A stretch of DNA of 64,000 bases from JBFMFH01 sp964481395 (GTDB taxonomy: Bacteria; Acidobacteriota; Vicinamibacteria; Vicinamibacterales; JAKQTR01). The notes under the pieces are model-generated. The model made no database searches, was not told the origin of the DNA, and was given only the letters and a program-made list of their open reading frames with translations. The stretch spans positions 26,646 to 90,645 of the forward strand of contig CAYZYG010000005.1 of NCBI GenBank assembly GCA_964481395.1. The letters run 5' to 3'. A program made the translations under genes and the position numbers. Shown piece after piece: positions 41,424-49,174 of the stretch; position 1 is the stretch's first letter, and each line of letters starts with the position of its first letter.

Positions 41424-42521
41424 TCACTCCCGCTGCGGCACCAGCACGGTCGGCGCCTGTCCCGTCTCCGAGGCATAGGCGGCGGCGATCCTCGCCGTCG
41501 CATCCAGGCCGCGGCCCGCGCGGACGAGGATGACGATGGCCCCGCCGAAGCCGCCACCGGTCAGACGCGCGCCGAACACGTCCGCGTCGGCGCTCGCGAT
41601 TTCCACGAGCGCGTCCACGTCGGGAACGGACACTTCGTAGTCGTCTCGCATCGACGCGTGGGATGCATAGAACAGGTCGCCGAGCGTGCCGGGGTCGTCG
41701 GCCCGCATGGCCGCCACCGCGCGCAGGACGCGTTCGTCCTCGGTCACTACGTGCCGGGCCCGGCGGCAGAAGGGGTCGGGCAGTTCATCGATGCGGGGCA
41801 GATCGGCGGGACTCGCGTCGCGCAGTTGGTCGATACCGAGCAGGCGGCTCGCCTCCTCGCACTGCGCACGTCGCACCGCGTACTCGCCGCTGACCAGCGC
41901 GTGGCGCACGCCGGAGTCGATGACGGCCACCTCCGCACTGGCCGGCAGGGGTACGCGTTCCGTACGGAGACTCCGCGTGTCCAGGAACAGCGCGGCGCCA
42001 CATTCGCCGAGGCTCACCACCATCTGATCCATGATCCCGGTCGGCGCGCCGACGAACTCGTTCTCGGCCCACTTGCCGACCATCGCGAGTTCGATGTCGT
42101 CGATCCTCAGGTCGAACGCCGCGCGCAGCGCCCGCGCGAACCCGACTTCCAGGGCGGCGCTCGATGACAGGCCCGCGCCCAGCGGCACGGTCGATGCGAT
42201 GCGGACGTCGCATCCGCCGATCCTGTGGCCCCGCCGGGCAAGCCCGGCCGTGACGCCCTGCAGGTAATCGACCCAGGTCCGAGTCGGGCGCTCAGCCCCC
42301 ACGTCGAACTCCGCGGACGCCTGCCCGACCTCGATCTGCGCGCTCCAGGCCCGGACCCGGCGGTCCGAGCGGGCGGCAAGCTCGACCCGCGTGCGCTGCG
42401 GAATCACCGTCGGCAGCACGAAGCCGCCGTTGTAGTCGGTGTGCTCTCCGATCAGGTTGACCCGGCCTGAGGCCTCAGCCCGAACCGTTGCCACGCGCCC
42501 GTACAACTCGTGGAATGTCAT
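41424..42521 (-). CDS. galK: Galactokinase
   Basis: 365 residues from ATG 42521. The galactokinase signature GRVNLIGEHTDYN (19-31) is intact, followed by the GHMP ATP-binding loop PLGAGLSSSAAL (113-124), the catalytic-base region APTGIMDQM and the closing GARLTGGGFGGAIV. It phosphorylates galactose at C1, the first Leloir step. No galT/galE is in the window, so it may serve salvage of a sugar produced elsewhere. The PafA-type phosphatase gene lies upstream on the same strand with a 125-bp gap, so shared transcription is possible. Confidence 0.95.
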   Translation of the reverse strand: MTFHELYGRVATVRAEASGRVNLIGEHTDYNGGFVLPTVIPQRTRVELAARSDRRVRAWSAQIEVGQASAEFDVGAERPTRTWVDYLQGVTAGLARRGHRIGGCDVRIASTVPLGAGLSSSAALEVGFARALRAAFDLRIDDIELAMVGKWAENEFVGAPTGIMDQMVVSLGECGAALFLDTRSLRTERVPLPASAEVAVIDSGVRHALVSGEYAVRRAQCEEASRLLGIDQLRDASPADLPRIDELPDPFCRRARHVVTEDERVLRAVAAMRADDPGTLGDLFYASHASMRDDYEVSVPDVDALVEIASADADVFGARLTGGGFGGAIVILVRAGRGLDATARIAAAYASETGQAPTVLVPQRE

Positions 42522-42646
42522 GGTTGCTGGTCTCGAATCGAGTTCCTCGCACACCGTCTGGCGTCGCGAAACCGGCCTGGGCAGATCGTGGAGCGAAGGT
42601 CCTGCCGGTCATCCCGCCGCCGCGCCCCAGCGGAGCGCTCGTCCGG

Positions 42647-44338
42647 TCAGCGGCGGGGCACGCGACCCGGCGCAGGCGGGCGCGGCGCGATGGCCTCGAC
42701 CAGGACGCGACCGTCAGCGTTCGGCAGCGTGACCCCGCAGAGAAACGCCAGCGTCGGTGCGATGTCGACAGGGGACGTGTCCTGCAGGTACTCCCCTGGT
42801 CTGATGCCGGCACCGAAGAACAGCATCGCCGAGTACCGGTCGTAATCGTGCAGGGAGCCGTGCGTCGTCGCGCTCCCGGGCTGCGCGGAACCGTCTCCAC
42901 GCACGTAGAAGTAGTACGGCTTCGGGATCACGATGATGTCGCCGCTCCGGGCCGGGTGGTGGCTCGCCAGCGCCGCCCGAGCGTCGGTGTCGCCGGCGGC
43001 CGCGTGGGCCACGAGGCGCTCGCCGAAGTAGGCATTCGCCACGCCAGGCACGGCACGCACGGCGCGCAGGACGGACTCCAGGGCCGATGGTGATTCCCGC
43101 AGGTAGCTCACCACCGCGGGGTCGAGGTAAAGATCCGAATTCGTCAGCCGCACGGCAGCGGGTGCGAACCCGAGCGCGGCCCGGAGTGCGTCCGATGCCG
43201 CCTTCACGACGGTCGTGATGTCGATGCGGCCGGCGTCAAGGCCCATGGCCCTGATCTGCTCCGGAATCGGCGCGACGCCATGATCGGCCGTCAGCGCCAC
43301 GACGTATTGCCCCTTCCCCACCTGCCGATCCAGATGGTCCAGCAACTGCCCGATCGTGTCGTCGAGCCGGATCAGCAGGTCTTGCACCTCATGGCTCGTC
43401 GGGCCGAAATCGTGTCCGACGAGGTCGAGGGCGGAGAAGCTGATCGCGAGAAAATCGGTGCCGGGCCCTCGCCCGAGCCCGAGCGCGTCAACCGCCGCCT
43501 GTCCGAGGCGCCCCAGATAGGTGTCCGAATACGGGCTCGTTTCCCAGGCGTCGTAGGATTCGGCGCTCCTGCCGTCACCAATCCGAATCGCGTGCGGGAA
43601 TTCGCGCGACCAGTACTTGGCCGGCTTCTCACCCGCACCCGCATCGGCGAACAGGTACGCAGCCTCCGGCAGCAGCCGGGCCCAGGGCTTGCCGAAATCC
43701 GCCTCGACGGGATTGGCCTTCAGGAACTCCGTCAAAAACGGCACCGGGCGGTCGGTGTAGGCCGACGAGGTGACGAACCCCTTCGCGGACAGATCGAACC
43801 AGGTCACGGCATCGGCTTTGCGCCCCGCAAGGGTGATCGCGGTCCGCTCTTTCAACGAGAACGTCACGACCTTTGCCGGGTGCGCGAGTTGGGTGCGAAG
43901 CTCGTCGGCCAGCGCCGGCACGAGCAAACGGCTGGCGCTGTTGCCGCCCTTGGCCGGGCCGGCATAGCTCACGATGCTGGCGCTCGCGTCCTCGGTGCAG
44001 CCGACCGACGCCCCAGCCCCGCGGTCGTACCAGCTGTTGCCGACGAGGCCGTGCCTGGACGGGAAGGCGCCGGTCGACACCGTCGCATGCCCGACGCACG
44101 TGAACGTATTGAGGTACGGAAACGCCGAGCGCCGGAACCACGCCCCCTCCCGCAGGAGCCGCGCAAACCCTTTCGACCACTGGTGGGCGTAGCGGTCGAC
44201 ATAGTCGGCCCGCATCTGATCCACGACCAGGACGACGACGAGCTTCGGGGGAGCACCCGGCTGGGCCCCGACCATCGACGGGAGAAGGGCGATTGCACTG
44301 CAGAGGATGAGCACGCGAACCGTCGCCGTGGGTTTCAT
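42647..44338 (-). CDS. PafA-type alkaline phosphatase (phosphate monoesterase), exported
   Basis: 563 residues, signal peptide 1-25 (ending VGA). The key residues of the Elizabethkingia PafA active site are found with a one-residue offset: Asp40 (VVDQMRADY, metal), nucleophile Thr80 in NTFTCVGHATVSTG, Asn101 in VGNSWYD, and Lys163/Arg165 in SLKERTA. Later metal ligands lie in SALDLVGHDFGP and LTADHGVAPI. PafA enzymes release phosphate from many monoesters in the periplasm and are often not repressed by phosphate. No Pho box was seen. An exported enzyme, unlike the cytoplasmic galK downstream, so joint function is doubtful. Confidence 0.92.
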   Translation of the reverse strand: MKPTATVRVLILCSAIALLPSMVGAQPGAPPKLVVVLVVDQMRADYVDRYAHQWSKGFARLLREGAWFRRSAFPYLNTFTCVGHATVSTGAFPSRHGLVGNSWYDRGAGASVGCTEDASASIVSYAGPAKGGNSASRLLVPALADELRTQLAHPAKVVTFSLKERTAITLAGRKADAVTWFDLSAKGFVTSSAYTDRPVPFLTEFLKANPVEADFGKPWARLLPEAAYLFADAGAGEKPAKYWSREFPHAIRIGDGRSAESYDAWETSPYSDTYLGRLGQAAVDALGLGRGPGTDFLAISFSALDLVGHDFGPTSHEVQDLLIRLDDTIGQLLDHLDRQVGKGQYVVALTADHGVAPIPEQIRAMGLDAGRIDITTVVKAASDALRAALGFAPAAVRLTNSDLYLDPAVVSYLRESPSALESVLRAVRAVPGVANAYFGERLVAHAAAGDTDARAALASHHPARSGDIIVIPKPYYFYVRGDGSAQPGSATTHGSLHDYDRYSAMLFFGAGIRPGEYLQDTSPVDIAPTLAFLCGVTLPNADGRVLVEAIAPRPPAPGRVPRR

Positions 44339-44439
44339 ATGGCTCTCACTGTGGCAGACGTCGGTTTCGGCAGGGTTACGCCCCGCGCATCACGCGCGGC
44401 GCCCGAGTCCCGGGAAACGGAACCCTGTCCCCGTGCAAG

Positions 44440-44603
44440 CAGAACTCAACACTCAGAACTCAGAACTGACAACTGACAACTGANNNNNNNNNNNNNNNNN
44501 NNNNNNNNNNNNNNNNNNNNNNNNNNNNNNNNNNNNNNNNNNNNNNNNNNNNNNNNNNNNNNNNNNNNNNNNNNNNNNNNNNNAACTGACAACTGACAAC
44601 TGA
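44440..44603. repeat. Heptanucleotide tandem repeat (GACAACT type) interrupted by a 100-N assembly gap
   Basis: Before the gap: CAGAACT, CAACACT, CAGAACT, CAGAACT, GACAACT, GACAACT, GA. After it: AACT, GACAACT, GACAACT, GA. The 100 N (44484-44583) is a placeholder of unknown true length. Both edges are in the same repeat, so the gap is almost certainly an unresolved longer array. Lies between the phosphatase and truA starts. Confidence 0.92.
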
Positions 44604-44627
44604 TCTAGCATACCCCTGGTAGATCCC

Positions 44628-45410
44628 ATGCCGAGATTCAAGCTCACCATCGAGTACGCGGGTACACGATACAGCGGATGGCAGATTCAACAGAACGCAC
44701 GGACCGTCCAGGGCGAGATCGAACGGGCGGTAGCCGCCGCCACGGGCGCCCGCACCTTCGAACTCTACGGGGCTGGACGGACGGATGCCGGCGTGCACGC
44801 CCTCGCGCAGGTGGCGCACCTCCAACTCGACACCCGGGTCGACGCGGACACACTCCGGTGGCGGATCAACGACGAACTGCCCGCTGACATCAACGTCCTC
44901 GCGCTCGCGCGGGCGCCCCAGCGCTTTCACGCAAGACACGACGCGGTGGCGCGTTCGTACGTCTACCAGATCAGCACGCGGCGGACGGCGTTCGCCAAGC
45001 CCTTCGTGTGGTGGATTCGCGAGGATCTCAGACTCGACCGGATGCGCGAGGCCGCGGCCGCGTTCGTCGGCCTGCACGACTTCCGATCCTTCACCGCCGC
45101 AGACCCCGACGACGGGCCGACACGGGTGCAGGTCGAGGGGATCGACGTCGGCGCGCAGGGTCCCCTGATCTTGGTGCGGGTGCGGGGCTCGCACTTCCTG
45201 TGGCGCATGGTGAGAAGGCTCGTGGGCGTGATGGTGGCCGCAGGGCGGGGCGACCTGCCGGCCGTCGAGGTGGGACGCATGCTGGGTGAGCGGTCCAACC
45301 TACCGGCCGCCCTGACCGCGCCCGCGTCTGGCCTGTTCCTCGAACGGGTCTTCTACCAGGGAGACGTCCCGGGTGAACCCCTGCGCCCCCCCGTGTTCTC
45401 TGCCTGCTGA
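44628..45410 (+). CDS. truA: tRNA pseudouridine(38-40) synthase
   Basis: 260 residues, the usual TruA size. Opens FKLTIEYAGTRYSGWQIQ; catalytic Asp53 is in GAGRTDAGVHA. RSYVYQISTRR, the helical region with FVGLHDFRSF, and the C-terminal GSHFLWRMVRRLVGVMVAAGRG and PASGLFLERVFY are all TruA-specific. It converts U38-U40 of the tRNA anticodon arm to pseudouridine. TAGCAT at about 44606 could be a -10 box directly after the repeat/gap. The aminotransferase gene follows 68 bp downstream, possibly with its own promoter (TACACT at 45424). Confidence 0.97.
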   Translation: MPRFKLTIEYAGTRYSGWQIQQNARTVQGEIERAVAAATGARTFELYGAGRTDAGVHALAQVAHLQLDTRVDADTLRWRINDELPADINVLALARAPQRFHARHDAVARSYVYQISTRRTAFAKPFVWWIREDLRLDRMREAAAAFVGLHDFRSFTAADPDDGPTRVQVEGIDVGAQGPLILVRVRGSHFLWRMVRRLVGVMVAAGRGDLPAVEVGRMLGERSNLPAALTAPASGLFLERVFYQGDVPGEPLRPPVFSAC

Positions 45411-45478
45411 CGGGGGCCTCTGATACACTGTCCTCGTCTCGTCCCGATGCCCCCTCGAGGTCCCCCCTGGAGGCCGTC

Positions 45479-46702
45479 ATGCAAACCCTGTGGGCAGAAC
45501 GTTTCGCGCAGCGCACGCAACGGATGCGGAGTTCTGCCGTCCGAGAACTGCTGAAGCTCACCGAACTGCCGGACGTCATTTCATTCGCCGGAGGGCTGCC
45601 CGCCCCGGAGGTGTTTCCCGTCGAACGATTCGCCGAGGCGTACGCAAGGGTGATGGCGACGCTGGGGGCCAAGGCGCTCCAGTACAGCACCACGGAGGGC
45701 TACCGCCCGCTGCGCGACCTCATCGTCGAGCACACGGAGCGGTACGGCATCAACATCGAGCCCGAGAACGTCCTCATCACGAACGGATCCCAGCAGGCCC
45801 TGGACCTGATCGGCAAGGTCTTCATCAACCCCGGCGACCACATCATGGTCGAGAGTCCCACGTATCTGGGGGCGCTGCAGGCCTGGAACGCCTACCAGGC
45901 CGAGTACATCACAGCCCAGACTGACGGCGACGGGTACGTCATCGAGTCCGTCGCCACCCAGATGCGGTGCGGGCCGAAGTTCGTCTACGCGCTGCCGAAC
46001 TTCCAGAATCCGTCCGGCATCACGATGTCGCTCGACAGGCGCGAGGCGCTCATCCGGGAAGCCGATCACTACGGCGTGCCCATCCTCGAGGACGATCCCT
46101 ACGGTCAGTTGCGGTACGAGGGCGACCACCTGCCGTCCATCGTGACGCTGGATGCGCAGTTCCGCTCCACGAACGGGGCGCAGTACACCGGAAACGTCAT
46201 CTACCTCAGCACGTTCTCGAAGACGCTCGCGCCCGGCGTGCGCCTGGGGTGGATCGTCGCGTCGGCCGAGGTCATCCAGCGGCTCGTGCAGGCCAAGCAG
46301 GGAGCCGACCTGCATTCCGGCACGCTGAATCAGATGCTCGCGTACGAAGTGGCGGCTGGCGGATTCCTCGACGAGCACGTCAGACACATCCGGGCCGTCT
46401 ACCGGGAGCGGCGTGACACGATGTTGTCGGCGCTCGAACGGCACTTCCCCGAGGGCGTCACCTGGACGCGCCCCATGGGTGGCCTGTTCCTGTGGCTGAC
46501 GTTTCCCGCTCACCTCGACGCCGCCGAGGTACTCACGAAGGCCGTCGAACAGAAAGTCGCGTTCGTGCCGGGCCAGTCGTTTTTCGCCGATGGCTCCGGG
46601 AAGAACACGGCCAGGCTCAACTTCTCGAACGCCACGCCCGAACTCATCGAGGAAGGCATCCAGCGGCTGGCCCGCTGTCTGAAGACGCTGCTCGCGCGGT
46701 GA
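45479..46702 (+). CDS. PLP-dependent fold-type I aminotransferase (LysN/2-aminoadipate type)
   Basis: 407 residues with the full class I/II set: DVISFAGGLPAPEVFP, LQYSTTEGYRPLRDLI, ITNGSQQALDLIGKVF, VESPTYLGALQAW, LPNFQNPSGIT, EDDPYGQLRYEG (PLP-ring Asp/Tyr) and the Schiff-base Lys in YLSTFSKTLAPGVRLGW. The wording is that of LysN/ArAT-like family members that lack the MocR DNA-binding domain. Substrate could be 2-aminoadipate, aromatic or branched-chain amino acids. A GGAGG-like CTGGAGG precedes the ATG by 6 nt. A bulged G+C hairpin lies about 20 nt after the stop. Confidence 0.93.
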   Translation: MQTLWAERFAQRTQRMRSSAVRELLKLTELPDVISFAGGLPAPEVFPVERFAEAYARVMATLGAKALQYSTTEGYRPLRDLIVEHTERYGINIEPENVLITNGSQQALDLIGKVFINPGDHIMVESPTYLGALQAWNAYQAEYITAQTDGDGYVIESVATQMRCGPKFVYALPNFQNPSGITMSLDRREALIREADHYGVPILEDDPYGQLRYEGDHLPSIVTLDAQFRSTNGAQYTGNVIYLSTFSKTLAPGVRLGWIVASAEVIQRLVQAKQGADLHSGTLNQMLAYEVAAGGFLDEHVRHIRAVYRERRDTMLSALERHFPEGVTWTRPMGGLFLWLTFPAHLDAAEVLTKAVEQKVAFVPGQSFFADGSGKNTARLNFSNATPELIEEGIQRLARCLKTLLAR

Positions 46703-46722
46703 GCTGCCCGGGTGCCACCCCG

Positions 46723-46753
46723 CCCGAGGACCCAGGCGCGCGCCGTCCTCGGG
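46723..46753 (+). terminator. Hairpin downstream of the aminotransferase (terminator-like)
   Basis: CCCGAGGAC (46723-46731) pairs with GTCCTCGGG (46745-46753); inside, GGCGC pairs with GCGCC after a CCA bulge. No T-run follows, but it separates the aminotransferase from the promoter of the DUF134 operon 14 nt later. Confidence 0.45.
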
Positions 46754-46766
46754 CCACGAGGGGCTC

Positions 46767-46796
46767 TTGACACGGTTATGAGCATATGCTCATAAT
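46767..46796 (+). promoter_or_regulatory. Promoter with a perfect 20-bp palindromic operator, DUF134 operon
   Basis: TTGACA (46767-46772, perfect -35), 18-bp spacer, CATAAT (46791-46796, five of six -10 matches). The spacer and most of the -10 are covered by the perfect palindrome TTATGAGCATATGCTCATAA (46776-46795). A dimer bound there would block RNA polymerase. Because the first gene encodes a helix-turn-helix protein, autoregulation is the simplest guess. Predicted transcription start about 46803, only some 5 nt before the ATG. Confidence 0.82.
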
Positions 46797-46807
46797 TGCG
46801 TCAGGTC

Positions 46808-47245
46808 ATGCCTCGGCCCTTCTGCCGTCGTCGCGTCGGAGGTCAGCCCGTCGCCTCCATCTTCAAGCCCGTGGGCATTCCCCTCACGGCCCTGGACGAG
46901 GTTGTCCTGACGCTCGACGAGTTCGAGGCGATCCGTCTCGCCGATCTCGACGCCCTCTATCAGGAACAGGCAGCCGAACGCATGGCCGTCTCGCGCCCGA
47001 CGTTCGCCCGCATCGTCGATGCGGCCCGGCGCAAGCTTGCCGATGCGCTCGTCCACGGGAAGGCATTGCGCATCGAGGGTGGCCCCGTCCACTCCGTCGC
47101 GACGCGCCAGTGCTGCCGGTTCCACGACTCGGTGCCGGCTCAGCCCGAGGCCGAGGAAACCACGTCGGGCCCCGGCACGCCGGCCAGGCTGCACCGGCAC
47201 CGACGCCGGCCGTTCATCCCGTCTTCGGAGGATTCGTCATCATGA
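46808..47245 (+). CDS. DUF134 helix-turn-helix regulator
   Basis: 145 residues. The N-terminal 95 residues are a DUF134 domain: MPRPFCRRRV, FKPVGIPLTALDEVVLTLDEFEAIRLADLDALYQEQAAERMAVSRPTFARIV (sigma70-region-4-like HTH at about 50-72), AARRKLADAL. A less conserved tail has CC (102-103) and a His/Arg-rich stretch. DUF134 genes are regularly found beside NifX/NifB-like cofactor-binding genes, as here, and are thought to be their regulators. ATG at 46808 is where the family starts; there is almost no leader and only a weak TCAGG. Stop and next start overlap (ATGA), so it is coupled to the next gene. Confidence 0.9.
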   Translation: MPRPFCRRRVGGQPVASIFKPVGIPLTALDEVVLTLDEFEAIRLADLDALYQEQAAERMAVSRPTFARIVDAARRKLADALVHGKALRIEGGPVHSVATRQCCRFHDSVPAQPEAEETTSGPGTPARLHRHRRRPFIPSSEDSSS

Positions 47246-47652
47246 CTATCTGTATCCCTGTCGTTGCCGATCGCGGCCTCGAGAGCCCCGTGTGCGAGCA
47301 TTTCGGGTCAGCGCCCTTGTTTCTGATCGTCGACACCGAGTCGAAGGCCTGTCGCGCCATTCCCAACAACAACGCGCACCACGCGCACGGCATGTGCATG
47401 CCCCTGAATGCGCTGCAGGGCGAGCGGCTCGACGGAATCGTCGTGGGCGGAATCGGTGCCGGGGCGCTCATGAAACTGCTGGCGGCGGGCATTCAGGTGT
47501 TCCTCTCCCAGTCGCCCACCGTCGGCGAGACGGTTGATGCGTACAAAGCGGGACAACTCAGGACGGTCGCGCCCGGCATGGCGTGCGGCGGCCATCATGG
47601 CCACGGCGCCCAACACGGCGCGGGCCCGCAATTCAGGGGCGGCCAATACTGA
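47242..47652 (+). CDS. NifX/NifB-like (dinitrogenase Fe-Mo cofactor family) cluster-binding protein
   Basis: 136 residues. The fold (about 1-110) is that of the Fe-Mo cofactor-binding family: MTICIPVVADRGLESPVCEHFGSAPLFLIVD, LDGIVVGGIGAGALMKLLAAGIQVF, TVGETVDAYKAGQL. Potential metal ligands are unusually many: His45-47-48-containing AHHAHGMC with Cys52, Cys115, and a His-rich tail GGHHGHGAQHG (116-126). No nif genes are present, so nitrogenase is not implied; stand-alone members bind or carry metal clusters of unknown use. Coupled to DUF134 by a 4-nt overlap. Confidence 0.9.
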   Translation: MTICIPVVADRGLESPVCEHFGSAPLFLIVDTESKACRAIPNNNAHHAHGMCMPLNALQGERLDGIVVGGIGAGALMKLLAAGIQVFLSQSPTVGETVDAYKAGQLRTVAPGMACGGHHGHGAQHGAGPQFRGGQY

Positions 47653-47671
47653 GGGCCGGCGGATCCCGGTG

Positions 47672-48331
47672 ATGCTCGACCCCGAGGACCTGGCCATAAG
47701 GCGCGCCCGGTTCGCCGAGCGAACCGACGTCTACCTTCGCGCGGGCTACGACCGTCGGGCGGCAGCCCGGTTCGTCGCCGGCGCGGTCGATCCGGCCTGC
47801 GGCCCCGTCCTCGACGTGGGCACGGGCAAGGGCCTGCTGGCCATCGCTCTCGCCGAGCGGGGGTTGCGTGTGGTCAGCGTCGACCTCGACGGCGACGAGC
47901 AGACGCTCGCCGCGCTGCTCGCCCGGGAGGCGGGGGTGGACCGACGCATCGCGTTCGTCCGCGCGGACGCCAGCCGGCTCCCCTGCGCCAATCTGACCTT
48001 CGGCGCGGTCGTCTCGCTGGACGTGCTGCATCATCTGGTGGACCCGGAACCCGTGCTCAGGGAAATGGTGCGCAGCCTGCGGGTCGGGGGCCAGGTGATC
48101 CTTGGGGACTTCACCGAGGAGGGATTCGCGCTGGTCTCCCACGTGCATCGCCTCGAAGGCGGGAAGCATCCCCGGTATGGCATCCGCGTCGATGCTGCGG
48201 CCCGGCAGGTGGCAGGCTGGGGTTTCGCCCGCTCACCCGACATCCTCGGGTTCTTCCACGACGTCGCCGTCCTGACTCGGACCTCGAACCAGCGTGTCAC
48301 CGCGGGCCCCGAAGACCGGCAAGGAGACTGA
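47672..48331 (+). CDS. Class I SAM-dependent methyltransferase (UbiE/type 11-like)
   Basis: 219 residues. Motif I is VLDVGTGKG (46-54), the acidic motif follows in VVSVDLDGDE, motif III/IV in AVVSLDVLHHLVDPEPVLREMVRSLRVGGQVILGDF. The style is that of UbiE/type 11 small-molecule methyltransferases. The substrate is not evident; arsenite methyltransferase Cys sites are absent (no Cys pair in the C-terminal half). GTG at 47669 is an alternative start one codon upstream. The gene begins 19 nt after the NifX-like stop, and the PaaI gene starts 1 nt after its end. Confidence 0.88.
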   Translation: MLDPEDLAIRRARFAERTDVYLRAGYDRRAAARFVAGAVDPACGPVLDVGTGKGLLAIALAERGLRVVSVDLDGDEQTLAALLAREAGVDRRIAFVRADASRLPCANLTFGAVVSLDVLHHLVDPEPVLREMVRSLRVGGQVILGDFTEEGFALVSHVHRLEGGKHPRYGIRVDAAARQVAGWGFARSPDILGFFHDVAVLTRTSNQRVTAGPEDRQGD

Positions 48332-48332
48332 C

Positions 48333-48803
48333 ATGCCCGTGGTCGCGCCGAATGCCGCCACGCTCGAGGAGGTGCGAACCACAACGCACCCTTCGTGTTT
48401 CGTCTGCGGGGCGGCGAACCCTTCGGGTTTCCACCTGCGGTTCGCGCTGGCGCCGGATGGTTCGGTCTCGGCGCACGTTCCCTGCCCCCAGCAGTTCCAG
48501 AGCTACGACGGGACCCTTCATGGTGGCGTCGTCGCGGCGCTGCTGGATGCCGCGATGACCAACTGCCTGTTCGCCAGAGGGGTGACCGCCGTCACGGCCC
48601 GGCTGGCGGTTCGCTATTCGCATCGAGTCGACCTCGATCGGGACGCGGACGTGTCGGGTCGCGTCGAACGCGCGGGGCGCGGGCTCTTCTATTGCGCCGC
48701 CGATCTCTCGCAGCATGGGCGTGTCGCGGCCCGCGCGACGGCCACGTTCGTCGCCCGGAACGCGGACACGGTTGGCACGATCGCGGGCGACAGCTCGCGT
48801 TGA
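48333..48803 (+). CDS. PaaI-family hotdog thioesterase
   Basis: 156 residues. CFVCGAANPSGFHLRF (Cys22, Cys25) and YDGTLHGGVVAALLDAAMTNCLF (with the family's HGG and the helix carrying the acidic residue) followed by VTARLAVRYSHRVDLD and FYCAADLSQHGRVAARATATFV define the PaaI hotdog fold. Members hydrolyse acyl-CoA thioesters. In this operon an acyl-thioester step has no obvious partner, so the enzyme may act on an unusual thioester or be a binding protein. AAGGAG lies 7 nt before the ATG. Confidence 0.88.
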   Translation: MPVVAPNAATLEEVRTTTHPSCFVCGAANPSGFHLRFALAPDGSVSAHVPCPQQFQSYDGTLHGGVVAALLDAAMTNCLFARGVTAVTARLAVRYSHRVDLDRDADVSGRVERAGRGLFYCAADLSQHGRVAARATATFVARNADTVGTIAGDSSR

Positions 48804-48819
48804 TCCGGGGGAGGAACAC

Positions 48820-49173
48820 ATGGCCAGGGTTGCCGTCATCTACTGCAAGCGGATCAAGGACCATTCCTGCATCGCCTGCGCGAAGTGCTTCAAGGCGATC
48901 GCCGAGAAGAACGGGGAGTTCAGCCGGCACGACACCATCGAACTGGTGGGCATGACCGACTGCGGCGACTGTCCCGGTCTGACTGTCCCGAAAATGAAGC
49001 TGCTCTCGGAGGTCGTGCGCGCGCTCGACCGTCCCATCGATGTCGTGCACTTCGGAACCTGCGTCAAGGTGGCCATGGAAACGGCCCAGTGCCCCATCGA
49101 CTTCGACGCGCTCAAGCCCATGCTCGAGAAGAAGTTCGGCGTGCAGGTCGAGTTGGGCACGCACACGTACTGA
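48820..49173 (+). CDS. CGGC-domain cysteine-rich protein
   Basis: 117 residues with eight Cys: Cys9, 17, 20, 23 (YCKRIKDHSCIACAKC), 48 and 51 (MTDCGDCPGL, the CGGC motif variant), 81 and 91 (HFGTCVKVA, AQCPID). The pattern is that of the CGGC domain, a small Rossmann-like fold thought to bind a metal or an iron-sulfur cluster; function unknown. GGGGGAGG is a strong ribosome-binding site 6 nt upstream, so this gene may be made in larger amounts than its neighbours. It ends 1 nt before the DUF364 gene. Confidence 0.9.
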   Translation: MARVAVIYCKRIKDHSCIACAKCFKAIAEKNGEFSRHDTIELVGMTDCGDCPGLTVPKMKLLSEVVRALDRPIDVVHFGTCVKVAMETAQCPIDFDALKPMLEKKFGVQVELGTHTY

Positions 49174-49174
49174 C

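Noticed and set aside
44453..45194. Open frames crossing the N gap
   Set aside because: They consist of unknown residues and repeat translation; nothing real can be read across the gap.
46723..46753. Firm intrinsic terminator after the aminotransferase
   Set aside because: The stem is good but there is no T-run; it is kept only as a low-confidence terminator-like hairpin.
46786..47652. A longer start for the NifX-like gene, in the frame reaching back to 46786
   Set aside because: That frame overlaps DUF134 coding sequence and lacks homology. The ATG at 47242 overlaps the DUF134 stop and opens with the family's usual N-terminus.
47242..47652. Evidence for nitrogen fixation
   Set aside because: A NifX/NifB-like fold alone is common in non-fixing bacteria, and no nifHDK, nifB or nifE/N lies in the window.
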